Of a DNA stretch of 64,000 nucleotides, positions 27,237-36,194 are shown one piece after another; within the stretch, counting starts at the first letter, position 1, and the number at the start of each line of letters is the position of its first letter. The stretch comes from Haliclona indistincta (lineage: Eukaryota; Porifera; Demospongiae; Haplosclerida; Chalinidae): contig OZ024786.1 in NCBI GenBank assembly GCA_964017065.1, positions 2,044,411 to 2,108,410 on the forward strand, read 5' to 3'. Below the pieces are notes generated by a model, which had not been told where the DNA came from, searched no databases, and saw only the letters and a list, made by a program, of their open reading frames with translations. A program made the position numbers and the translations under genes.

Positions 27237-27700
27237 TAATAATTAAATTTTTTTTCTTTTGTCCAATTATTTTTTGCGGATTCGAACCAATAATTGATAA
27301 TCCTTAGCAAATGCCTAAAAATGCTCATGTAATTGCAAAAGTTTTGACTATCGCTACCTAAATTTAGGCATCATACCATGCCTAAATTTAGGCTGTCCCA
27401 AGCAATTTAATCTAAATTTCGCCTAAAATCACCTAATGTTCAGGCAACACCACCTATAAATTTAGGTGCCCTTGCTAAATCGAAAATTTTGATAGAATTT
27501 GCAAACATCGATCACTTAAATTTAGGTGGCCAAAGAATTAATTTTGATCTAAGAATGAGACATTTTAAGTGGACGAACCTAAATTTAGGTGGCAATAGTC
27601 AAAATTGATTGAGCTTTCATAAGCATTTGCTAAGGATTATCATTATATTGGTTCAAATCCACATAAAATATTTGGACAAAAGAAAAACTAATAATTATAT
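27237..27700. mobile_element. hairpin MITE with repeated CCTAAATTTAGG palindromes
   Basis: The outer arms of about 75 bp are inverted copies: TCTTTTGTCCAA, then GGATTCGAACC, then GATAATCCTTAGCAAATGC on the left and the inverse on the right. The pairing continues inward through GACTATCGCTACCTAAATTT. The interior has exact CCTAAATTTAGG at 27357 and 27381, another near 27579, and degraded copies near 27452 and 27512. There is no coding capacity. Confidence 0.75.
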
Positions 27701-28153
27701 TACTAGCGCTCTTTGTAAACCTCACTCTGGTCTCCTCCAGTGGTTGGGGGTTGTCTAGTGTGCAGACGTACAGCTTTCATGTGCTCTGTCATCGGTTTCT
27801 TCATCACTATAGGATCTCCTGCTGGCTCTTTACTCTTAACTCCTCTACTGCAAACTCCTCTCTAGATGCAGTTGCCGCACAATCATCAAACTATAGTTAC
27901 ATGTATACATACACTGCTCTGGAGCACAGCATGCTATAATAGCCTGTGGTAATAGCTTCAGAATCACTATCATTTTCTAGGGTAGTATCAGTATAGCTAG
28001 CAATCACATTTTCAAGCAGAATGGCTGTATATCAGTGCTCTGTTTGGCTACTTTCTCCATCACTTCTGGAATTATCAGCAAAGGGAGATGATATTTATAC
28101 ATCAAACACACCATATGATAGTAGTAAACTGAAATGTAACAAAATTCAAGGTA

Positions 28154-28420
28154 CTATATAACTAAGGTTCCATTGAGTATTGAGCTAAAAGGTTTGGAGA
28201 CATGTTTGTGCATCATTTGGACATGTGTTTTAAGGTGTTTGCAGAAAATCAAGTTTTTGATTTCGGTTACCCTTTGATTTCCACTAGGAAGCGACCTAGC
28301 TAGACAGCCATGACAGAAAGAGTACAGACAGGGCAGAGTCCTGGGGTGAGTATAGCGATCCAGACAGACTGGACAGGTGAGCTGCTGCAATTGTGAAGGA
28401 ACCCTACCTGATAAAGAGGA
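28154..28420 (-). pseudogene. RING-finger relic (TRIM-like)
   Basis: The minus-strand frame reads QQLTCPVCLDRYTHPRTLPC followed by LYSFCHGCLARSL, the first half of a C3HC4 RING. The usual His of the CxH position is Tyr here, and the last CxxC pair is missing because the frame runs into unrelated sequence and a stop. RING domains of this type start E3 ubiquitin ligases with C-terminal NHL repeats. This copy should not fold as a RING. Confidence 0.6.
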
Positions 28421-28703
28421 ATGCCTACAAATTAGAGAACATATGAATCTAGACAGTGGTTTTCAGATTGACAATGTCTGGTGTATCCAAAAAATTTCCC
28501 GATCAGACAACAATAATTCTAAGACGTAAGTGGTAATGTGTGGTATGCATGTGACCTCTCCTGTTTGAGTATTTAAAGTGTGTGCATTTGTACTGAAGGA
28601 CTGAAACGTTTACTGAAAATATTTCCTTTAAAATCATCTACAAATGATTATACTCAAAAATTCTCAATTCTATCATTATAATAACAGATGCAAGATGTTC
28701 CTT

Positions 28704-28709
28704 TTTATT
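28704..28709 (-). promoter_or_regulatory. polyadenylation signal AATAAA (UGT)
   Basis: TTTATT on the plus strand gives AATAAA on the minus strand, 13 bp past the UGT stop codon. This implies a very short 3' UTR. Confidence 0.5.
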
Positions 28710-28722
28710 CTACTATCAAGTT

Positions 28723-30309
28723 TCAATCTTTCTTGTTCTTAGGTGTCCTAATACTACAGTAACCACAACAGCACTTGCATAGTCTAGCAGTACAGTATAG
28801 TACTCCAGCCAACAGCAAGCACAGCACTGCCAGTACATCAGCATTGTAATACTGTACCCAACTCCACTTGTACTTAGCATAGGCTGGTATCAGATGCTGG
28901 TAGCCAATATCAGCATATAGCTCCACTAGATCTGATGCTCTGTTCACTCCTCCTGCTCCATCAAAGATCTTTCTCATCTGCTCAGCTTTCTTACGGTAGT
29001 CTCCATCTAGTATTCTCTCTACACTGTCTCTGACCACAGCTGGTGTTAGCTCTGATTGTTGGAGAGCAATGCCTGCTCCTGCAGATTGCACTCTGGCTGC
29101 ATTACCAATCTGATCAAATCCAAATGGCACTACTATGATGGGTACTCTATTATACAGTGCTTCTGTTATTCCTCCTGTCCCTCCGTGAACAATGGCCATT
29201 GCTATCGCTGGATGCTGGAGCAGCTTAAACTGTGATACCCAGTTAGAAATAAAGAAACGATATGAATCAATCTCCAGTCCATCCAGTATGTACTGGTTTG
29301 ATTTCTTCAAGCTCCACACTACATTGTATCTTGTTGCCATTAGTCCATTAACAAGAGCTCTAGCTAGTTCATGTGTTTGTTCAACCAGTGATCCCATACT
29401 GATGTACACCACTGACCTAGCTGGTTTATCAGAGAGCCATTCTGACAACTCAACTGGTTTCAAGTTTTCATTTTGATCTGATAGAAACATTGGTCCAACA
29501 TGTTCTATTAGCGCTGATCCAGGTCTGGGGTACTCAAATCCGATTGGTAATATAACAAGACACGGAAACTCCACACACTGTGGACAAGCTGTATGAAATG
29601 AAGTCTTGCAAATTGAATCAGTAAGAGATATTTGAAACGGATTCAGATACCTTTTTAAAGTGTTTTCGATGTAACCCACAATTGTACTGCTTAGTCTGTC
29701 CATGAAAGTCATGTTATCACTGCCTGGCGATGTGTACAAAGGAAACGGCCATTCTGGTACAAGATGTGGTTGAGAAAATCGATTGATGACAGCCACTACA
29801 GGAACATTCTGCTGCTTAGCAAGACAAGTGACCGAGTGATCAAACAAATAATCGGCTATCACTATATCCCATTCGGTGAGATCAATATTCATCAGATATT
29901 CAACTACTGGATATGCAATCAAGCCAACGACCTTTCGAGCAGTTTGCAAAGACAAACGTGGATTGGCTGAATAATCTAACGTCAATTCCATCAACCTTTG
30001 ATAAATTTCTCTGAAGACAGTTTCATTTGCACTCATGTTTCCAGCGTTGAGAAAGTTCATTCCTCGTGATATAGCTTTCGTGTCTATTCTCTCCCAGTTC
30101 ATTGTAGTGCACAAGGTAACGTTGTGTCCTCGCTGGACAAGATTCTCACCAAGAGCAAGTAGCCTGTGAGCGTGTCCGCACAGAGGAGGAGTAACAAGTA
30201 ACACAGACAGCTTACTGCTAGTAGGAGACGACATACTGATGTCTGTACTCGCGTATACCCCAGCAGTAATCGCTGATAAGACAGTTACCATGAAAGCAAG
30301 GTTCTTCAT
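28723..30309 (-). CDS. UDP-glycosyltransferase (UGT family 1)
   Basis: This is a single-exon gene of 528 residues, normal for animal UGTs. Residues 1-20 are a signal peptide (MKNLAFMVTVLSAITAGVYA). The N-terminal acceptor domain has the GHAHR segment; His46 or His48 is the likely catalytic base. The sugar-nucleotide signature runs around His375 (HGGTGGITEALYNRVP, then VPFGFDQIGNA). A membrane span lies near residues 490-510, and the tail ends KNKKD, a KxKxx ER-retrieval form. It should be a lumenal ER enzyme that moves a sugar from a UDP-sugar to small lipophilic acceptors; the sugar and substrate cannot be read from sequence. Two further UGT pieces nearby (35114-35488 and 40181-40995) are broken relatives. 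A GC-rich motif lies 22 bp upstream of the ATG. Confidence 0.93.
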   Translation of the reverse strand: MKNLAFMVTVLSAITAGVYASTDISMSSPTSSKLSVLLVTPPLCGHAHRLLALGENLVQRGHNVTLCTTMNWERIDTKAISRGMNFLNAGNMSANETVFREIYQRLMELTLDYSANPRLSLQTARKVVGLIAYPVVEYLMNIDLTEWDIVIADYLFDHSVTCLAKQQNVPVVAVINRFSQPHLVPEWPFPLYTSPGSDNMTFMDRLSSTIVGYIENTLKRYLNPFQISLTDSICKTSFHTACPQCVEFPCLVILPIGFEYPRPGSALIEHVGPMFLSDQNENLKPVELSEWLSDKPARSVVYISMGSLVEQTHELARALVNGLMATRYNVVWSLKKSNQYILDGLEIDSYRFFISNWVSQFKLLQHPAIAMAIVHGGTGGITEALYNRVPIIVVPFGFDQIGNAARVQSAGAGIALQQSELTPAVVRDSVERILDGDYRKKAEQMRKIFDGAGGVNRASDLVELYADIGYQHLIPAYAKYKWSWVQYYNADVLAVLCLLLAGVLYCTARLCKCCCGYCSIRTPKNKKD

Positions 30310-30330
30310 TGAGAATTCGATTGTGGCTTA

Positions 30331-30346
30331 TGTGGGCGGGGCTCGT
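30331..30346 (+). promoter_or_regulatory. GC-box-like motif upstream of UGT
   Basis: TGTGGGCGGGGCTCGT directly upstream of the UGT start is almost identical to the sequence upstream of the AKAP7-like gene (48857). Weaker forms lie beside glypican (59368) and COX7C (59724). It is read on the plus strand, opposite to the gene. Confidence 0.45.
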
Positions 30347-30456
30347 ATATAGACGTTATCCGTAATGAGTGCGCGGTTAATTTTAATGTTATTCATCTAA
30401 TGTTGCACGTGACTAATAACTGTAGAAATAACTGAGTGGCAAAAGGCGAATAAGCA

Positions 30457-30636
30457 ATGGCGAATTCCATGGCGAACGACGTTGCTGCAGAGTCGGTTTT
30501 CGTTAAACCGCTAGATGACACTGGAGGAAAGAGGTACAGACAAAAGTTGGACCAACTGGGATTGAGCGAAGACCCGTATGTGATGAGTATTAACGGCTTT
30601 GAAACGGACAAGAGTCTGTCAATAGTCTCCTTATAG
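30457..30636 (+). CDS. short ORF, N-terminal fragment of a repeat-associated protein
   Basis: The frame has 59 residues, starts MANSMANDVAAESVFVKPLD and contains KRYRQKLDQLGLSEDPYVMS. The form KLxxLGLxxDPY is, from memory, common at the start of uncharacterised proteins carried by or next to transposons in sponges and cnidarians. It stops early and overlaps the opposite-strand THAP piece, so it is probably non-functional. Confidence 0.35.
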   Translation: MANSMANDVAAESVFVKPLDDTGGKRYRQKLDQLGLSEDPYVMSINGFETDKSLSIVSL

Positions 30637-30805
30637 CAGCAATCCATCGCTTCCTTCTTTCAGGATTAGTTAGAATACGATAGAATTTTATAATTGAATC
30701 TTTAGAATAACGATTGGTGCACCAAATAGCGCAGCAGGTCTTGCCATGGTTTACTTCTTGCCACTCGTTACTCGCAGCCGGTCCGCCACTCACACGCGCG
30801 CGCAC
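30590..30805 (-). pseudogene. THAP zinc-finger fragment
   Basis: The minus-strand frame has TCCAIWCTNRYSKDSIIKFY followed by RILTNPERRKRWIAAIRR. This fits the first half of a THAP C2CH finger (Cys pair, FYR, P, W). The second Cys/His pair and the rest of the protein are missing. THAP domains bind DNA in P-element-type transposases and their domesticated relatives. Confidence 0.55.
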
Positions 30806-31278
30806 GCCGATTGGTTATGTAGTTTGCGTCACTAGTGACGCAATCGCGCGCGGAATTAATGAATAACGTCTATTGTGCGTGGGTACAACCCAGCATAGCA
30901 GCAGAAAATCTGCATTTTGCAGATAAGCATGCAGTATGAACAAGTAGTTGACCTTCTCTCTTACCACTCGTCATGCTAGTCTAACTTTATGGCGGCATGC
31001 ATGGAACGAGGTTACTGATCTCAGTGAACTTCAAGATTTAACCGAAAACTGTAGTTACTAGTTAGAGACCGTTAGCATCATACAGCATAATGTTATATGA
31101 ATTTTCCATCAGCTAAGGATACCAGCTTTGCAAACTAATAGTGCTAGAATAAAGATCACAATATCTATGTTCATTGTTCTACCTCTTGATGCTGAAAATG
31201 TGTCACCCAAATTGCACACAGAGTTCCACATTGTATTGGTACAAAGTGTCAATTGTGACAGTTAAGTATGTCATCATT

Positions 31279-31284
31279 TATAAA
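31279..31284 (+). promoter_or_regulatory. TATA box of secreted-protein copy A1
   Basis: TATAAA lies about 90 bp before the ATG at 31373. The same block (TATAAAYCAATGATACTAGC, then AGCCACAGCTAGTTC and CAGCACTGTTCTTATCGA) precedes copy A2 at 43610, so the promoter was duplicated with the gene. Confidence 0.55.
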
Positions 31285-31372
31285 TCAATGATACTAGCAG
31301 CCACAGCTAGTTCAGCACTGTTCTTATCGAAAATTAATTGTGATTCATCGCTCTGAGCTAAACCCCAGAGCG

Positions 31373-31842
31373 ATGAATCCCTGTGTTCCGCTGGTGCTTG
31401 CCCTTGCAGCTTGTGCTGCTGCTGCTACTACTGATTTTAGTGAAATTGCATCACCAAGGGCTCAGGGATGCTGCCATTGCATGACTGGATTGGATCGCAC
31501 TGTAACCAAGATTGAAGCCATTGGTAACATGAAGGCCGAGTCACTATCAAACCAACTTATGGAATATGCACTAGTGCACAGGACAAAAAGTATTTCCAGT
31601 AAGCAAACAATAATACTATTATGCATGTGGTTTATGCAGATGTTAAATTTTCATGCAGTGCCTCGGTTGGATGGGGTGACAATTCCCAAACGTATGAAAA
31701 ATCTTTCGATGATCTTCCGATGGAGCCATTTGTTGTTGAGCATACTTACAAGGAGAAGAAATGCTTCCAGATCAGCGTCCTGTTTGGGCAGTGGAACCCA
31801 TACTGCGGCAGAGCAATGCATGATCTTGTCTTCATAAGCTAA
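31373..31842 (+). pseudogene. small secreted Cys-rich protein, copy A1, frameshifted
   Basis: Exon 1 is 31373-31598 and exon 2 is 31659-31842. The start is a signal peptide (MNPCVPLVLALAACAAAATT), then a CCHC cluster and TKIEAIGNMKA. Next to copy A2 (43610-44087) one base is missing just after the AIGNMKA codons, near 31535, so the end of exon 1 reads out of frame. Exon 2 is intact and reads SVGWGDNS, VEHTYKEKKCFQIS and LFGQWNPYCG. The splice sites are kept. It is either a recent pseudogene or carries a single-base assembly error. Family and function are unknown. Confidence 0.6.
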
Positions 31843-32357
31843 CTGAATAATTATGATTGAAATGCTTATAGCATCATTATGATTATGTAGCAACTTAAAT
31901 AAGATAATAATAATAATTATTATTATGATGCTGTTAATGAAACTATTGCTGAACTGCAATTCAGTGATATTATGTACAAATGAAACGGCAATGCATGCTA
32001 TCGAAAGGAATTAATTTATCATAACAAGCATTATGCACAGCTAAGGGCTATCAGTCTGCAGATAGATATTGCAATCCGGAGCATGAACTTTTTTGTATTT
32101 TCGAAGAGTGCTCAGTCATTCAAAGAATGCATTTTCTATCATTAACATTTTATGCGATGCCAATTTTCAAATTGATGCTACATGCAAACATCACTCTTAG
32201 AAGGCATTATGCATGATGTATCAATTGGAACTCTAGTTTGATTCAATTCAGTGCATACAGCTAGTTTTTAACTCCATAGTTGTATCATAATGCTGGTGTC
32301 AGTGATCTGAGAGCATGTATTTATTTTTCATACCAAAACCACCAATATGGTAAATTA

Positions 32358-32860
32358 GTGAACACTCCACTGGCGCCATGTTGCTTAAAATTTTAACTAC
32401 AATAATACTGCAGGCAGCGACCATATAGTAACTAGCTAGTAATGAAGACTAAAAAGTATAAAAAATTGCAGCATTTTAAGCTATTGAGCAATCGAAATAA
32501 CACCAATATTTTTTAGTAATGTCTGTCCCTTTCAGGCACACAGCAAATGTGCAATACCTATTGTGTGAGAAATCACACATAATATTAACTGACGTTGTAA
32601 TTGCATTGTTGTGAAGCTGGCGATGGGAGTAAGTACACTATAATTACAGGTGCACGTACACCTACGTATAGTTAACACAATGGTAACCAGGTTGGTTGGA
32701 AATGGTACTTATTGTTACTATAGTAAGGTACATGACAGTTTAATAAATTCCTGGTAACTTTATTGGCTTTCCGTCCAGTTAATGTTTCGGAACATCTGTG
32801 AGGCTGCATTATTTGTTTGCTATGTGGTGCAATGCAGAGACACTGAGAATTCAAGAAAAA
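32358..32860. repeat. roughly 0.5 kb direct repeat, copy 1
   Basis: It starts GAACACTCCACTGGCGCCAT and includes AATACTGCAGGCAGCGACCA, GGTGCACGTACACCTA and CATGACAGTTTAATAAATTC. Copy 2 lies at 33075-33560. A diverged third piece (AATAAATTCCTGATAGTTAA, then CATTCCGTCCAGTTTGTGTT) lies near 44880-44960 after the broken copy B2. Confidence 0.8.
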
Positions 32861-33074
32861 TTCAAATTCAAAAATCAATTTCTGTCTAGAACTATGTTAG
32901 AAGTCATTGTGTAGACCAGAGCATGGATATTTATTTAAAACCTGCTCTTTTTCTGTTAGTTAGAAAAAGTTAAGCGTTGTGGTAGCCAGCAATGGCTGAG
33001 CATCTTCATCATTACTCTGCTTGGGACTATGTCTCTCCCGTAAATGGATGACAACAGTTTGAGCGATCCACTTG

Positions 33075-33560
33075 AGCACTCCACTGGCGCCATGATGCTT
33101 TAAATTTTAACTACAATAATACTGCAGGCAGCGACCATTATAGAAGCTAGTAATAAAGACTAAAAATTGGAGCATTTTAAGCTAGTGAGCAATCGAAATA
33201 GCACCAATATTTTTAGTAATGTCTCTTTCTGGCACACGGCAAACGTGCACAACCTATTGTGTGAGAACATGACACATAATATTAACTGACGTTGTTATTG
33301 CATTGTTGTGAAGCTGGTAATGGGAATACGGGTACACTATATTTTCAGGTGCACGTACACCTACAAGTATCATAATGGTAACTAAGTTGGTACTTATTGT
33401 TACCATAGTAAGGTACATGACAGTTTAATAAATTCCTGGTGACTTTATTGACATTCCGTCCAGTTAATGTTTCAGAACATCTGTGAGCTTACATTATTTG
33501 TTTGTGCGTGCTGGATCAATAGCATCAACAAACAGCCATGCAGAGACACTGAAAGTTCTT
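33075..33560. repeat. roughly 0.5 kb direct repeat, copy 2
   Basis: It is the same order of blocks as 32358-32860 with small indels: GAGCACTCCACTGGCGCCAT through AACATCTGTGAGC and the CAGAGACACTGA block. Confidence 0.8.
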
Positions 33561-34449
33561 CAAACTTTTCTCCACTTTCTTTATTTCACTGCAACATGTG
33601 TATTTGAACTCGTTTTTTATGTGTGTTTGAACTCGTTTTTATAATCTTTTCTACCTTTTTCTGCATATCATGAGCTCTGGATTGAATTATACAAAACTTA
33701 GACTCAAAATTAGACAGGAAAAAAACAATTTTAAAGGGTCTAACTAGATACAGAAATGATTATTCATGTTTTTGCAACCACTTCAGTTGTGTTAGAACAA
33801 TAGCAACACCGCAACAACAACTATTTGCAAATTTGTGTGAAATACAGGCACCGGTTTAGGTCATTGATTTTTTTCATTTGTACTGACTCGATCTAACTTG
33901 TCATCACATTATAATCTACACTAACTTATCTAGTATGTTTATCTTGCTTATGAAGTTTCTGACAACTCATGCTGCTCGTTTTTATGAAGCTGAAGTGTTG
34001 TAAAACATGCTTGAAAGTCACAGTTACATCTCATTTTGTTCAGTGTTCTGTTGTACTTTCAAGCTTGCTGCATTGCCAGAGAAGGTATCATACTATTCAA
34101 AACAAGCTATTTTTGTTATTATTGTGTTGCTGCAGAAGCCAATTCACTCATAAATGTAGCAATTATTATGTCAGTTGATATGATGTTGATGTTAGGTGTT
34201 CTTTATTATTTTCAGTCCATTTTTGAGTCCATGCATGTAGTCCACTGATTCCAGTCCTAAGTCCAGGTTTCTCACTGTCCCTAAAACAATTACGTGTAGC
34301 TGATGGTACTAAATTCTGCATACTTACAGTATCTAATGTACTCAGTTCCCATATCTTCGTAATGTGTGAATTAAAACACTAACCTATTAAAAGTAGACAT
34401 TTCATTGCCGTGCATCAGTTTCTCACACTATTTCGAAAAGTGCAGAGCA

Positions 34450-35004
34450 ATGAATTCAAGTCTTTTCTTGGTGTTAGGCTTGGCAGCTTGTGTCACCCAC
34501 GCAGCCTACCCTATGTTTGATGTTGTTGACTATGAGCCTAAGGCAGAGCGATGCTGCCATTGCAAAACTGGTTTGGATCACAAGAAGACGAAAATTGAAG
34601 CTATTGGAAACAAAGAGGTTCGCGTGATAATTGTGCCCACTTACGGATCATGCAGTGGTGCGGACAAAAATCACTTCTAGTAAGTGCATGTGTGTGAAAG
34701 TAGTACACCAGTGCTTGGTAATAAATTTGTTATAATACTTTTATGCATGCATGAATACAATGCTGAATAAACTGTGCATGCTATAAATTATTATGTGCGT
34801 AAGACATGCACTTCTACACACAGCGCTAATGTTGCTTGGGGAGACAACAGCTCAATGTTTGGGAAGTACTATAAGGACAAACCTAATGAAATCAAAGTCG
34901 AACACACCTACAAAAAGAGCGAGTGTTTCCAGGTGGCTATTCTGTTTGGACAATGGCATCCCTACTGTGGCGAAGGAACGCATCTGCTGGTGTCAGTGGA
35001 GTAA
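34450..35004 (+). CDS. small secreted Cys-rich protein, copy B1
   Basis: Exon 1 is 34450-34679 and exon 2 is 34824-35004, phase-consistent, giving 136 residues. A signal peptide (MNSSLFLVLGLAACVTHAAY) is followed by an acidic linker, a CCHC cluster, TKIEAIGNKEV, YGSC, then WGDNSSMFGKYY, VEHTYKKSECFQVA and LFGQWHPYCG. After signal cleavage six cysteines remain, an even number that suits disulphides in a secreted domain. I do not recognise the family. It belongs to a local tandem family with copies at 31373, 43610, 44459 and 45498. The region before the ATG is conserved with copy B3. Confidence 0.75.
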
Positions 35005-35113
35005 TAAGCTAAACAAGATTGAGCAAGGAGAACAATTATAATAGAATAATGAACTACATACTGATAGTGTACAACTCCTTAAGATTCATTAATAGTAAAA
35101 GTGAATTGTCTAC

Positions 35114-35488
35114 TCATCCAAAGATCTTCCTCATTTGCTCGGACTCAAAGATCTTCCTCATCTGCTCGGCTTTCTTACGATAGTCTCCATCTAGTTTTCT
35201 CTCTACACTGTCTCTGAACACAGCTGGTGTTAGCTCTGATTGTTGGAGAGCAATGCCGGCTCCTGCAGATTGCACTCTGGCTGCATTACCCATCTGATCA
35301 AATCCAAACGGCACTACTATGATGGGTACTCTGTTATACAGTGTCTCTGTTATTCCTCCAGTCCCTCCGTGAACAATAGCCATTGCTATCGCTGGATGCT
35401 GGAGCAGCTTAAACTGTGACACCCAGTTAGAGATAAAGACACGAGATGAATCAATCTCCAGTCCATCCAGTATGTACTGGTTTGATTG
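35114..35488 (-). pseudogene. UGT C-terminal-domain fragment
   Basis: The minus-strand frame matches the 28723-30309 UGT nearly residue for residue, from NQYILDGLEIDS through HGGTGGITETLYNRVP and VPFGFDQMGNA to KKAEQMRKIF, then repeats EQMRKIF and stops. The membrane span and tail are missing. Upstream of the matching part the frame is unrelated. It probably belonged to the same lost gene as the N-terminal fragment at 40181-40995. Confidence 0.8.
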
Positions 35489-35542
35489 CATACTTAATAA
35501 TCCTCGGCACATGTGTAAGCTGTGATCGCATAAATCGTGCAA

Positions 35543-36098
35543 TTAAGGAGCTTCAGAACGTTAGATTCGCTTGAAACGACCATACGGTGAAGATATGGTA
35601 GTGCCATAATTAATTCCTCCAGGCGAGACGCCATCTTGTCATGCCCATAGCAACTGCTCTTATAGTCTTTATTAGTAGACAAAAGTAATTGTTAGCGCTT
35701 ACATCTTAGGATAGCTCCTAGGTAGTTAAAATACTACTGATGTCTTCAAAAGCCAAGAATTATTTAAGTGTAGCCGCCATCTTGTTTTCCGCCCAACCCA
35801 AAATGTCTACCGCGTGGCATAATTATCACAACTGATACACAAAGTGATGAACTATAATTTTAAGTCAAATTTTAATTTCTGGCTAGTACAGATAATTAGA
35901 TATCATAATTTTGTCTACAGTGAGTACGGTATGCCACACTCTGAATCATTTGATGTGCAGTTTCACGCTGATGATGTTCATGTAGCGCTGTTATTCAACA
36001 CAATGATAAATAGACTAATATTATCTTGACATATCGACGTTTCAAAATTCATAGATTGTCTAGACTAAAGTACTACGTAACAATTTTAATTATGGTCT
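35543..36098. other. spacer, no feature seen
   Basis: The sequence is AT-rich between the UGT fragment and the death-domain pseudogene, with no defensible exon. Confidence 0.5.
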
Positions 36099-36194
36099 AT
36101 GAATAAAATTATTTTAACCTCACGCATCACGCGCTTTCGATTTCCTAACGAAATACGCCCCTCAAGTGAGCTACGTCCTAGGGCGCCGTTCTCA

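Larger units (their letters stand above)
30349..30873. mobile_element. THAP-transposon fragment with short inverted ends
   Basis: ATAGACGTTAT at 30349 recurs inverted (ATAACGTCTAT) ending at 30873, with nearby GCGCGG-rich segments. Between them lie a THAP-domain piece on the minus strand and a short plus-strand reading frame. It looks like a deletion derivative. The boundaries are tentative because no target-site duplication was found. Confidence 0.4.
31843..34449. other. spacer between copies A1 and B1
   Basis: No gene is seen. Half of it is a direct duplication (32358-32860 and 33075-33560). The rest is AT-rich. Confidence 0.6.

Noticed and set aside
27276..27290. tRNA-like B box GGATTCGAACC (reverse)
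   Set aside because: No cloverleaf or A box is found at the right distance. It is part of a MITE arm repeated at the other end.
26600..28420. A working RING-NHL ubiquitin ligase gene
   Set aside because: Half the RING ligands are missing, only one NHL blade remains, and a MITE sits in the middle.
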